Shown here one piece after another: positions 1 through 6,609 of a DNA stretch of 9,116 nucleotides. Location of the stretch: the NCBI GenBank assembly GCA_009705435.1, contig WLTJ01000046.1, positions 1 through 9,116 of the forward strand, in the 5' to 3' direction. Position 1 is the first letter of the stretch. The number at the start of each line of letters is the position of its first letter. Origin of the DNA: Actinomycetota bacterium. Its GTDB lineage: Bacteria; Actinomycetota; Acidimicrobiia; Acidimicrobiales; Ilumatobacteraceae. Under the pieces are notes generated by a model that saw only the letters and a list, made by a program, of their open reading frames with translations, was not told where the DNA came from and ran no database searches. Both the position numbers and the translations under genes were made by a program.

Positions 1-1089
1 ACCAAGCGAGCCTTTGAACAGTTGTCGGCAGTGACTGCCGGTGTCAAAGATGTGCGCGAGGTTATTGATGCAGCGCGTCAGCGCCTCGGGAGACACGGTC
101 AGGGAACTATCTTGTTCCTCGATGAAATTCATCGATTTTCGAAATCACAGCAGGATGCTTTGTTGCCTGCCGTTGAAGAAGGAACACTCACCCTCATCGG
201 CGCCACTACGGAGAATCCCTTTTTCGAAGTGAACGCTCCACTGCGTTCCAGGAGCACCCTATTTCGCCTAGAACCTTTAAGCGGCGAGGCGATGAGGACT
301 TTAATCACGCGGGGATTGTTAGCCCTTGACACGACGGCCACTCAGGAGGCGCAAGAACTGTTGGCCGACCGATCGGCGGGGGATGGGCGCCAAGTATTGA
401 CTTCCTTAGAGGTAGCAGTCGCCCTTGCTCACCCAAACGCTGTCACTCTTGAGCATGCAGAGTCTGCTCTTGGAACAAGCGCCTTGCGGTATGGACGCGA
501 TGATCATTATGACGTCGTCAGCGCCTTTATCAAGAGCATGCGCGGGAGTGACCCACAGGCGGCTACGTATTATTTGGGACGCATGCTTGAAGCCGGTGAG
601 GCGGCGCGTTTTATCGCCCGTCGGATGATCATTTTCGCTAGCGAAGATATCGGGCTAGCCGATCCCACTGCTCTGCTCGTCGCAGTAGCGGCAGCTCAAG
701 CCGTTGAACATGTAGGTCTGCCCGAGGCTTCACTCAACCTCTCACACGCCGTCATCCATTTGGCCACCGCCCCCAAAAGCAACAGAGCCGCAGTGGCAAT
801 CTGGGGTGTCCAAACCGATATCCGCAACGGCGCCGTCGGTGAAGTACCAGCACATTTACGAGATGCACACTATTCGGGAGCAACCACACTTGGACACGGA
901 AGCGAATACGACTACCCTCATGATGATCCGAGAGGTTGGGTTGAACAGCAATATCTTCCACACGGACTCACGGACAGACGTTGGTACGAGCCGAGTGAAC
1001 ATGGTCAAGAAAAAGAAGTCGCACAACGGATGAAGCAACGTCATGACAAACCCAACAACACACCCTCAACACCGAAGGACGCATCATGA
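1..1089 (+). CDS. rarA: Replication-associated recombination protein RarA/MgsA (AAA+ ATPase), 5' end outside the window
   Basis: RarA (MgsA) is a cytosolic AAA+ ATPase of the clamp-loader/RuvB-like group that acts at stalled replication forks. The reading frame is open from the first base, so the N-terminus and Walker A motif lie upstream; 362 residues are visible. Counting from the window edge, one sees FEQLSAVTAGVKDVREV (5-21), Walker B LFLDEIHRFS (38-47), sensor-1-like GATTENP (67-73), an arginine-finger region LRSRST (81-86), then the C-terminal tetramerisation part with SAFIKSMRGSDPQAATYYLGRM and FASEDIGLADP, and the usual ending GWVEQQYLPHGL. After that comes a polar tail of about 40 residues rich in K, Q, N and T. 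Its stop overlaps the next start as ATGA, so it heads a translationally coupled operon. Family assignment is secure; the apparent truncation is only the window edge. Confidence 0.97.
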   Translation, partial: TKRAFEQLSAVTAGVKDVREVIDAARQRLGRHGQGTILFLDEIHRFSKSQQDALLPAVEEGTLTLIGATTENPFFEVNAPLRSRSTLFRLEPLSGEAMRTLITRGLLALDTTATQEAQELLADRSAGDGRQVLTSLEVAVALAHPNAVTLEHAESALGTSALRYGRDDHYDVVSAFIKSMRGSDPQAATYYLGRMLEAGEAARFIARRMIIFASEDIGLADPTALLVAVAAAQAVEHVGLPEASLNLSHAVIHLATAPKSNRAAVAIWGVQTDIRNGAVGEVPAHLRDAHYSGATTLGHGSEYDYPHDDPRGWVEQQYLPHGLTDRRWYEPSEHGQEKEVAQRMKQRHDKPNNTPSTPKDAS

Positions 1090-1535
1090 CTGCAGGTGAT
1101 TTAGCTCTTATTTTGGCCGCCACACTTTTGGCCTTTGGCTTCGCGGCGCTCATCGTTGTTTTGTTACGTGTTCTTGACACTCTGCGCATCTTGCGCTCAG
1201 AAGTCGATCTGCTGAGGCGCGAAACTGGTCCGTTGCTTTCAGAGCTTCGCACATCAACACAAGAAGCTCGTTTCGCTGTCAATGAAGCACGTGATGACCT
1301 TCATCGTTTTGATCGAGTTCTAGGTTCCGCCGAAGCGATCACAGATGCTGTCTCAGGCACGGGACGAGTCACACGTATGGCCTTATCCACTCCGTTCATC
1401 AAAGTGGCATCTTTCATTACTGGCACCACTCGCGTATTCAAGAAGCTCAGCGCAAAGAATCGCTCAAAGACCGTCTTATCCGTCGTCCCTTCATCGCTCT
1501 CGGAACCTTCGCACACTGTCAGGAAAGTCCAATGA
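1086..1535 (+). CDS. DUF948-like membrane-anchored coiled-coil protein
   Basis: A 149-residue protein with one N-terminal membrane helix (about residues 6-29) followed by a long amphipathic, probably coiled-coil segment (about 31-83, with RILRSEVDLLRRE and EARFAVNEARDDLHRFDRVL). A conserved-looking patch, STPFIKVASFITGTTRVFKKL (starting at 101), precedes a polar tail. This layout matches the DUF948-type proteins that sit directly after rarA in many actinobacteria; their function is unknown, and a role at the membrane or cell envelope is only an inference. The ATG at 1086 overlaps the rarA stop (ATGA), and AAGGA lies 6 bases upstream, which supports this start. It overlaps the next gene by 4 bases in the same way. 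The family call rests on context and layout more than on a signature motif. Confidence 0.8.
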   Translation: MTAGDLALILAATLLAFGFAALIVVLLRVLDTLRILRSEVDLLRRETGPLLSELRTSTQEARFAVNEARDDLHRFDRVLGSAEAITDAVSGTGRVTRMALSTPFIKVASFITGTTRVFKKLSAKNRSKTVLSVVPSSLSEPSHTVRKVQ

Positions 1536-1927
1536 TCAAAAGATTGATCTGGTTTGTGTCTGGCGTTGTGGCTGGAATCAGTGGAGTGCTTTTTGCAGGT
1601 AAGCGCGTCAAACGGAGCGTCACGAGTTTCACCCCCATCAAAGTTGCACAACGAGCAACACAGACCACACGCTCTCGTTTGAACTCCGTCGGTGACGCAT
1701 TTCGTGAAGGTCGAGACGCCATGCGAGATAAAGAATTTGAAATGAAGGCCAAGCGCGATGGGCGAGTTGAGTCCTTTGATCAACAAGGGCCGATACGACC
1801 TCTCCAACAAGGCGATGAATTACTGGTTGATGGTCAGAGAATTGAGCCGGGTCGGGTCATTGTGCTGCGAGAAGAAATGCGTCAAGGTCGAACTAGACGC
1901 CAGAAACATAGTCGCCAACGTCCATAA
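1532..1927 (+). CDS. DUF6167-like small membrane protein
   Basis: A 131-residue protein starting MIKRLIWFVSGVVAGISGVLFAGKR: a single hydrophobic helix (about 4-22) followed by positive charges, predicting an N-terminal anchor with the rest in the cytoplasm. The middle is basic and helical (REGRDAMRDKEFEMKAKRD). A stretch at about 94-113 (GDELLVDGQRIEPGRVIVLR) reads like a short beta element, and the end is strongly basic. Position, size and N-terminus fit the DUF6167-type protein that follows the DUF948-like gene in actinobacterial rarA clusters; function is unknown. The start is supported by AGGA 7 bases upstream and by the ATGA overlap with the preceding gene. In many actinobacteria alaS comes next; here the next gene is convergent and unrelated. 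The GDELLVDGQRI tail could be lineage-specific. Confidence 0.75.
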   Translation: MIKRLIWFVSGVVAGISGVLFAGKRVKRSVTSFTPIKVAQRATQTTRSRLNSVGDAFREGRDAMRDKEFEMKAKRDGRVESFDQQGPIRPLQQGDELLVDGQRIEPGRVIVLREEMRQGRTRRQKHSRQRP

Positions 1928-1961
1928 TCCAAAGCACTTTCTACGACTTGCATGGCTGCGA

Positions 1962-2693
1962 TCATGGGGCGCAAGAACTCCATTCCTCAGAGATTGAGAT
2001 ATCTCCGAGGACTTCAAGTCCGGTATTTTTACGGCCCCAACCTGCTGAAATGAGAGCCACGGCAGAACCCCTCCACGCCACATCACCTTTTGCATGCTCA
2101 TGGCGAACTTCAAGATCAAAACCATGAGGCGTCAGAAGCCATTCACCGACACCATCGGTGCAGTGTAAATGTAGTGAACCTCGAGGAAGTTCTCTCTGAT
2201 TGCGCTTCGCCCAAAAGGGCAACATCTCGAGATACAACTCATCAATACCATCACAGGCGACATCACGATTCATTGACACTTCAAGACCCAAGGCTCTTTG
2301 CAGATCACATAGATGCATCGCACTCTCATGTGCCATACGCCGAAAATAAAAATTCGCCGTCTCATGGGAAGACCATGTCCAAATCTTTTCATCAGGCGAT
2401 ACCCCCGAAAGCGACTCAATAACAGAGTCACAACGTTCAGCGAACCAGGATAAGACTCCGTCTTGATCAGGGGCTTGTGCTTCTGACCCTGGCCCAACCC
2501 GAACGAGGGAACGGGGGACGACCACAGCATCAACCATGGCGAATACTTTCCCGATATGAGAGATCAAGTCGTGAACGGTCCAACCTGGGCAATCTGGCAC
2601 TTGCCGCTCAAGATTGTTCACACTGAGTAGTTGCAAGTCGTGGATCGAGGCACTCAAAGACTGCATGTACTGCGATGAAGAGAGGGTATGCAT
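1962..2693 (-). CDS. Maleylpyruvate isomerase family mycothiol-dependent protein (DinB-like)
   Basis: A 243-residue protein of the mycothiol-dependent maleylpyruvate isomerase (MDMPI, TIGR03083-like) family: an N-terminal DinB-type four-helix metal-binding domain and a C-terminal MDMPI_C-like domain. Visible signatures are VPDCPGWTVHDLISHIGK (32-49) and RMAHESAMHLCDL (119-131). The predicted metal ligands are H46, E123 and H127. The C-terminal domain runs from about 170 (LHLHCTDGVGEWLLTPHGFD) to VAWRGSAVAL. Family members use mycothiol as thiol cofactor or are uncharacterised; the substrate cannot be read from sequence, so isomerase activity is not claimed. The ATG has no good Shine-Dalgarno, but a TANNNT hexamer lies exactly 7 bases upstream, suggesting a leaderless transcript. 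It is transcribed towards the rarA operon with only 34 bases between stops, and its 3' end holds that operon's possible terminator. Confidence 0.88.
   Translation of the reverse strand: MHTLSSSQYMQSLSASIHDLQLLSVNNLERQVPDCPGWTVHDLISHIGKVFAMVDAVVVPRSLVRVGPGSEAQAPDQDGVLSWFAERCDSVIESLSGVSPDEKIWTWSSHETANFYFRRMAHESAMHLCDLQRALGLEVSMNRDVACDGIDELYLEMLPFWAKRNQRELPRGSLHLHCTDGVGEWLLTPHGFDLEVRHEHAKGDVAWRGSAVALISAGWGRKNTGLEVLGDISISEEWSSCAP
1985..2010. repeat. Imperfect inverted repeat (hairpin) near the rarA operon end
   Basis: CCTCAGAGAT (1985-1994) pairs with ATCTCCGAGG (2001-2010) as a 10-bp stem with a single A/C mismatch and a 6-base loop. It sits in the last codons of the convergent mycothiol-enzyme gene (its GDISISEE segment), about 58 bases after the plus-strand operon stop. 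It might shield the 3' end of the plus-strand transcript or add to termination. It may also be a chance product of the coding sequence. Confidence 0.45.
2009..2030 (+). terminator. Possible intrinsic terminator of the rarA operon, inside the convergent gene
   Basis: GGACT-TCA-AGTCC (2009-2021) forms a 5-bp stem with a 3-base loop, flanked by CC and GG that can add two pairs across a bulge, and is followed by TATTTTT (2024-2030). It lies about 80 bases after the last stop of the plus-strand operon and reads as a plus-strand terminator, although it is inside the 3' coding part of the opposite gene. A larger hairpin at 1985-2010 partly overlaps it. The stem is short, so this is tentative. Confidence 0.4.
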
Positions 2694-2700
2694 GTCACTC

Positions 2701-2706
2701 AGATTA
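2701..2706 (-). promoter_or_regulatory. Possible -10 hexamer of a leaderless promoter
   Basis: On the minus strand TAATCT (TANNNT) ends 7 bases before the ATG of the mycothiol-enzyme gene, the spacing expected if transcription begins at the A of the ATG. No Shine-Dalgarno is seen before this ATG, and leaderless genes are common in actinobacteria. No convincing -35 is visible, so this is tentative. Confidence 0.3.
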
Positions 2707-2784
2707 GTTCTTCAAAAAGGTGAGTGCGTGCGGTACTAGCAATAATGGCGCTGTACTACTTTAGAATTGCGTCTACAACGATTT

Positions 2785-2788
2785 GGAG
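2785..2788 (+). promoter_or_regulatory. Ribosome binding site that fixes the start at 2794
   Basis: GGAG lies 5 bases before ATG 2794. This favours that ATG over the in-frame TTG at 2767, which would add nine residues and has no comparable site. Confidence 0.6.
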
Positions 2789-2793
2789 TTCTT

Positions 2794-3030
2794 ATGAATG
2801 AGCCTGACAACGAAATGCCTGCCATTGATCCAGCAGTGATCGAGAACCTACAAGAGGTCGTGAGTCAATTGCGAGAATCGGTGAGCAGACTTGACGATGT
2901 CGCCATGGATGTCCTACGTTCGGCTTATTCACGTCGCGAGGGGAGACCTGCGATTGATAAAACTATTACTCAGGCCCGCCGAGCCATAGAGAAAGCAATC
3001 CATTTGATTGACATTGACGGTCACTCTTAA
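2794..3030 (+). CDS. Small helical protein of unknown function (78 aa)
   Basis: I do not recognise this protein. It has 78 residues, an acidic start (MNEPDNEMPAIDP) and two likely amphipathic helices: about 13-46 (VIENLQEVVSQLRESVSRLDDVAMDVLRSA) and about 53-73 (DKTITQARRAIEKAIHLI). They are separated by a basic hinge, YSRREGRPA. There is no signal peptide, membrane segment or Cys/His metal site, so it is probably a small cytosolic helical protein, perhaps dimeric. The start is chosen from GGAG 5 bases upstream. It stands alone on the plus strand, diverging from the mycothiol enzyme (100 bases between starts) and converging on tal, with both stop codons sharing TTAA at 3027-3030. Good ribosome binding site, coding-like composition and clean placement between neighbours support a real gene. 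Confidence 0.65.
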   Translation: MNEPDNEMPAIDPAVIENLQEVVSQLRESVSRLDDVAMDVLRSAYSRREGRPAIDKTITQARRAIEKAIHLIDIDGHS

Positions 3031-4133
3031 AACGTCTGCGCCTTGTCACTCAGTGCCACTAACAGCTCGTCAAAACTTTTTTGGAAAGAGAGCACTCCCT
3101 CATCCTCAAGTTGGCGAGCCACATCATCCATGTCAACTCCTACATCGCTCAGTGCGGCCCACACTTGGCGACTCTCGTGCACATTTTGATCAATCGTTGT
3201 GCGCAGGGTTCCGTGATCAGCGAAGGCTTCCAAAGTTGTGTCAGGCAGAGTATTCACTGAGTCGTGACCAATCAATTCGTCGACATACAAGGTGTCCGGG
3301 TAACTGGGGTTTTTCGTACTCGTTGATGCCCACAAGGGTCGCTGAACTGCTGCGCCTTGTTTCGCCAACATCTCCCAACGCGTCCCACTAAACGTCGCTC
3401 TGAATCGGTCATATGCCAGTTTCGCTTGCGCCACAGCGGCACGGCCCCGCAGTGCCAAGGCAGTGGGAGTCCCTATGACATCAAGTCGTTTATCAACTTC
3501 GGCGTCAACACGGCTGATGAAAAATGAGGCCACACTAGAGATCCCATTGATACTCAAACCGGCATCTAGGCGTTTCTCAAGGCCCAAAATATAGGCATCC
3601 ATCACTTTTTGGTAACGATCCAAACTGAAGATCAAGGTGACGTTGACATTGCGACCAGCAGCAATCATCGATTGCACTGATTCAAGGCACGGCACAGTGG
3701 CGGGAATCTTGATCATCAAATGTGGGCGTGAAACTGTTTCCCAAAGGTGCTGACCTGCCAAGAGAGTTGCGCTGTGATCATGGGCGAGATTCGGGTCCAC
3801 CTCGACGCTGACAAATCCGTCCCCACCATTGCTATTTGTGTAGACAGATTCAAAAACGTCCAGGGCACCATGAATATCCTGAAGCACCATTGCCCAGTAA
3901 CAATCGATAATGGAATTGTCTGCTGAGATCAGAGAGCGAAATTGCTCGTCATAGTCAGCAGAGCCTTGAATCGCTTTTTGAAAAATAGTTGGATTCGATG
4001 TCAAACCCCGAATGCCCGCATCGCGAATAGTTGCTAAATCCCCAGAGGTAATGAGACTGCGCTTTAAATTGTCGAGCCATGGACTTTGTCCATAATCACC
4101 ATGCAAGCGAATCAAACGATCTGTGGAAACCAT
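3027..4133 (-). CDS. tal: Transaldolase (actinobacterial type)
   Basis: Transaldolase (EC 2.2.1.2) moves a dihydroxyacetone unit from sedoheptulose 7-phosphate to glyceraldehyde 3-phosphate, giving erythrose 4-phosphate and fructose 6-phosphate, in the cytosolic non-oxidative pentose phosphate pathway. The 368 residues fit the mycobacterial-type subfamily. Key segments are QSPWLDNLKRS (16-26, with D21), GIRGLTSNPTIFQKAI (40-55), MIKIPAT (140-146, with the Schiff-base lysine K142), NVNVTLIFS and SVASFFISRVD, then RPLWASTSTKNPSYPDTLYVDELIG and NTLPDTT. It is not a Tal-Pgi fusion. It follows tkt after 42 bases and is the last gene of the minus-strand operon. GAGGA abuts the ATG with essentially no spacer, which is odd, but no better start is visible. 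Its stop overlaps that of the convergent small gene, leaving no room for a terminator between them. Confidence 0.96.
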   Translation of the reverse strand: MVSTDRLIRLHGDYGQSPWLDNLKRSLITSGDLATIRDAGIRGLTSNPTIFQKAIQGSADYDEQFRSLISADNSIIDCYWAMVLQDIHGALDVFESVYTNSNGGDGFVSVEVDPNLAHDHSATLLAGQHLWETVSRPHLMIKIPATVPCLESVQSMIAAGRNVNVTLIFSLDRYQKVMDAYILGLEKRLDAGLSINGISSVASFFISRVDAEVDKRLDVIGTPTALALRGRAAVAQAKLAYDRFRATFSGTRWEMLAKQGAAVQRPLWASTSTKNPSYPDTLYVDELIGHDSVNTLPDTTLEAFADHGTLRTTIDQNVHESRQVWAALSDVGVDMDDVARQLEDEGVLSFQKSFDELLVALSDKAQTF

Positions 4134-4175
4134 TCCTCAAGCGTGGCAGATAGAGCGCCGTTGAGCGCGCACCGG

Positions 4176-6146
4176 TCAACGTTGCAGCAGTTTTTTAACG
4201 GCCGAAACCACGTTCAAGGGGTTAATCCCAAGACGATCGAGCGCCTCCGAACCTGGCGCACTTGCGCCAAAACGATCAATGCCGACACACGAGTCAGCAA
4301 AGAGCTGCCAACCAAAGGTCGCACCCGCTTCCACAGAGACGGTCTCCACATCTCCTGGAAGGATTTTGTCTGCTTCGACTGGGTTTGTAGCCCGAAATGC
4401 TGCAAAACGGTCCCAGGAGGGCAAGGAAACAACTTGGGCATCAATACCCATTGCCAGCAAATCATCGGCGGCCTGCAGGGCCACATGAAGTTCACTTCCA
4501 GTAGCCACAATGACGACATCGGCTTTGCCAGCGGGCTGACGAACGATACCCGCCCCATGTGCAACCGCTGACCCATCGGTCAGAACGGGTAGGTTCTGTC
4601 GGCTCAAAATGAGTGCTGTCGGACCATCATGCTCAAATGCAAACCGAACCGCTTGGGCAGTCTCATTTGCATCACATGGGCGTATCACCTGCAAGTCAGG
4701 TATCGCTCGCAAAGCTGCAAGGTGTTCAATTGGTTGATGAGTCGGTCCATCTTCACCAACGCCAACGGAGTCGTGACTGAACACGAATAAACATTTTGCT
4801 TTCGAGAGTGCCGCCAGCCGAATGGGTGGCTTCATGTAATCGAAGAATACAAAGAAGGTTCCGCCAATGGGATACACCCCACCGTGCAAGGCCATTCCCA
4901 CCATCGCCGAACCCATGGCATGCTCACGCACCCCGTAATACACCTGCCGTCCTTGAGGATTCTCTGCAGACATTGGAGTCTGCCCAGAGAGTTTCGTCCC
5001 CGTATTTCCTGTGAGGTCCGCCGAACCAGAAACAAGTCCTGGCTGCTTCGGCAACACCGCGTCAAATACCTTTTGCACCGCAACTCGAGTCGCGATTGAT
5101 TCGCCGAGTGCGAAATTTGGCAATGCGTCTTGCCAGTCCCTGAGGCCACCGTTCCACGCCGCGGTCCACTCTTGCTTCAGTGGACTGGCCTCAAGACGCC
5201 CTTCCCAGGCCAAACGCTGTTGCGCCCCTCGAACTTTTGCTGATTCGCGGCAGGCAGCCACGACGTCCAAAGGAGCCCAAAAAGACTCGTCGGGGATATT
5301 CATCGCCTGCTTCGTACGCGTCACGTGTTCGGCGTTGAAAGGGTTGCCGTGTGCTTCGTGTTTGCCTGTCCAGTCCGGTGAAGGAAAACCGACTTGGGTG
5401 CGCAGGATCAATAACTTTGGTCGATCGTCATTTGATTCACGAGCTACCGTGAGGGCGGATTCCAGTGCATCTAAATCGTCACCGATCGCTCCAAGGTTAC
5501 TGACCGACCAGCCGTAGCTAGAAAAACGCAGTGCGACATCGTCGCTGCAGGACAAGTTGGTCCCGCCATCGATCGTGATTTGGTTGTCGTCAAAAACGAC
5601 AATCAAACGACCAAGTTTCTGATGCCCAGCCAACGAAGCTGCTTCATGGCTGACACCTTCCATGAGGCATCCATCTCCAGCCACAACATATGTATGGTGG
5701 TCACAGACCTCTGTACCGAATCGCGCTCGAAGATGCCGTTCGGCCAACGCCAAACCAACTCCGTTGGCAAATCCTTGACCGAGTGGTCCAGTCGTCACTT
5801 CGACGCCTGCGGTATGACCCCGCTCGGGGTGACCAGGGGTCGCTGAGCCCCATTGGCGAAAGGCTTGGATATCTGACATTTCCAAGCCATAGCCCTGCAA
5901 AAAGAGCATTGAGTATTGCAAAATCGAAGCGTGCCCCGCCGACAATATAAATCGGTCGCGATCGGGCCACAGGGAATCAGTGGGGTCGTGTTTCATGACC
6001 CGGCTGTAGAGCACATGTGCCAGCGGTGCCAATGCCATTGCCGTACCTTGATGTCCGCTTTTGGCTTTCAGCGGTGCGTCCATGGCAAACCCACGGGCGA
6101 TATTTACTGCAGCGGTGTCAAGAGCAAGAGTTAAGTGAGTCGGCAC
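4176..6146 (-). CDS. tkt: Transketolase
   Basis: Transketolase (EC 2.2.1.1) transfers two-carbon ketol units between sugar phosphates using thiamine diphosphate and a divalent metal. The 656 residues are full length. In order: KAKSGHQGTAMALAP (27-41), SAGHASILQY (69-78), GSATPGHPE (100-108), TTGPLGQGFANGVG (118-131), the ThDP/metal motif GDGCLMEG to DDNQ (157-189, with D158 and N188), the Pyr domain with GVREHAMG (405-412, catalytic E408) and GVGEDGPTHQPIEHL (462-476), and a C-terminal domain with VIVATGSELHVAL. The usual GHPG at the first motif reads GHQG here. The start is GTG; no other in-frame start lies between it and the upstream stop, and the next ATG (codon 22) would cut into the ThDP domain. 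GGAG sits only one base before the GTG. It lies 45 bases after the beta-rich hypothetical gene and 42 before tal, within the same likely operon. Confidence 0.97.
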   Translation of the reverse strand: MPTHLTLALDTAAVNIARGFAMDAPLKAKSGHQGTAMALAPLAHVLYSRVMKHDPTDSLWPDRDRFILSAGHASILQYSMLFLQGYGLEMSDIQAFRQWGSATPGHPERGHTAGVEVTTGPLGQGFANGVGLALAERHLRARFGTEVCDHHTYVVAGDGCLMEGVSHEAASLAGHQKLGRLIVVFDDNQITIDGGTNLSCSDDVALRFSSYGWSVSNLGAIGDDLDALESALTVARESNDDRPKLLILRTQVGFPSPDWTGKHEAHGNPFNAEHVTRTKQAMNIPDESFWAPLDVVAACRESAKVRGAQQRLAWEGRLEASPLKQEWTAAWNGGLRDWQDALPNFALGESIATRVAVQKVFDAVLPKQPGLVSGSADLTGNTGTKLSGQTPMSAENPQGRQVYYGVREHAMGSAMVGMALHGGVYPIGGTFFVFFDYMKPPIRLAALSKAKCLFVFSHDSVGVGEDGPTHQPIEHLAALRAIPDLQVIRPCDANETAQAVRFAFEHDGPTALILSRQNLPVLTDGSAVAHGAGIVRQPAGKADVVIVATGSELHVALQAADDLLAMGIDAQVVSLPSWDRFAAFRATNPVEADKILPGDVETVSVEAGATFGWQLFADSCVGIDRFGASAPGSEALDRLGINPLNVVSAVKKLLQR

Positions 6147-6191
6147 ACTCCGACTGTAACCGCCAGGAGCCTCAGCAAAGGAAGGCGAAAC

Positions 6192-6587
6192 TCAGGCGGG
6201 AGGCAACAATGTGAAAGGAACTAAATGCCAAGGTCCTTTATCAACCCTGCAGTGTGCGAAAATTTGCCCATATTCGGTGAAATCAAGTTCACCTTTGACT
6301 AGTCGGTATGTGAACTTTCCGGGGTCAACAGTAAAGGGACTGACATTACGTCCGATGATCGGATCATCTTCACCTTCTCCTTGACGAAAAACCACTTCAA
6401 AAACTCCGGCGCCACTGCCGTCCGGCGCGCAAAAAATCAGCGCTACAAGATGGGGATCTATGGTCAGTGGAACTGGCGAGGGCGCAGCCATTGAAAACAT
6501 TGCGCCAGTGATATCAATACGCGTACTCGGACCTGGTGCTTGGCGGAGTTCAAAATTCTCAACAAAAAGGGCGGAAACAATTCGCAT
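6192..6587 (-). CDS. Beta-rich hypothetical protein between nagA and tkt (DUF6941-like, tentative)
   Basis: A 131-residue protein that I cannot name firmly. It begins MRIVSALFVENFELR, then RIDITGAMFSM, an alternating hydrophobic strand HLVALIFCAPDG, FEVVFRQGEGE, a strand plus turn VDPGKFTYRLV (88-98) and FAHCRVDKGPWHLVPFTLLPP. That pattern fits a small beta-sandwich and resembles in layout the DUF6941-type proteins, whose function is unknown; the resemblance is from memory. There is no signal peptide or membrane helix, so it is probably cytosolic. I prefer ATG 6587 because the first strand starts there. An in-frame ATG at 6650 would add 21 residues and overlap the end of nagA. AGG lies only 1 base before the preferred ATG. 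It follows nagA after 22 bases and precedes tkt by 45, so it is very likely co-transcribed with both. Confidence 0.7.
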   Translation of the reverse strand: MRIVSALFVENFELRQAPGPSTRIDITGAMFSMAAPSPVPLTIDPHLVALIFCAPDGSGAGVFEVVFRQGEGEDDPIIGRNVSPFTVDPGKFTYRLVKGELDFTEYGQIFAHCRVDKGPWHLVPFTLLPPA

Positions 6588-6609
6588 ACCTGCGAGGGTA
6601 GCGAGAGAT

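Noticed and set aside
1..60. rarA lacking its Walker A motif, considered as a truncated gene
   Set aside because: The frame is open to the first base, so the missing part is simply outside the window.
1301..1810. A 169-codon open frame on the minus strand opposite the two small membrane-protein genes
   Set aside because: It is wholly antisense to two well-supported coupled genes, has no recognisable motif, and looks like a mirror frame; the Cys-rich composition is typical of shadow frames.
2762..2767. TAGAAT as a -10 box for the 78-residue gene
   Set aside because: It matches the hexamer well, but no -35-like sequence is found at the right distance; too weak to list as a feature.
3068..3084. 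A run of six T after CAAAAC as a terminator for the 78-residue gene
   Set aside because: No GC-rich hairpin precedes it, and it lies within conserved tal coding sequence.
4086..4571. A 161-codon plus-strand open frame across the tal-tkt junction
   Set aside because: It overlaps the ends of two certain genes on the opposite strand and shows no family motif.
5011..5517. A 168-codon plus-strand open frame inside tkt
   Set aside because: Antisense to strongly conserved transketolase sequence; serine, arginine and proline-rich with no domain pattern.
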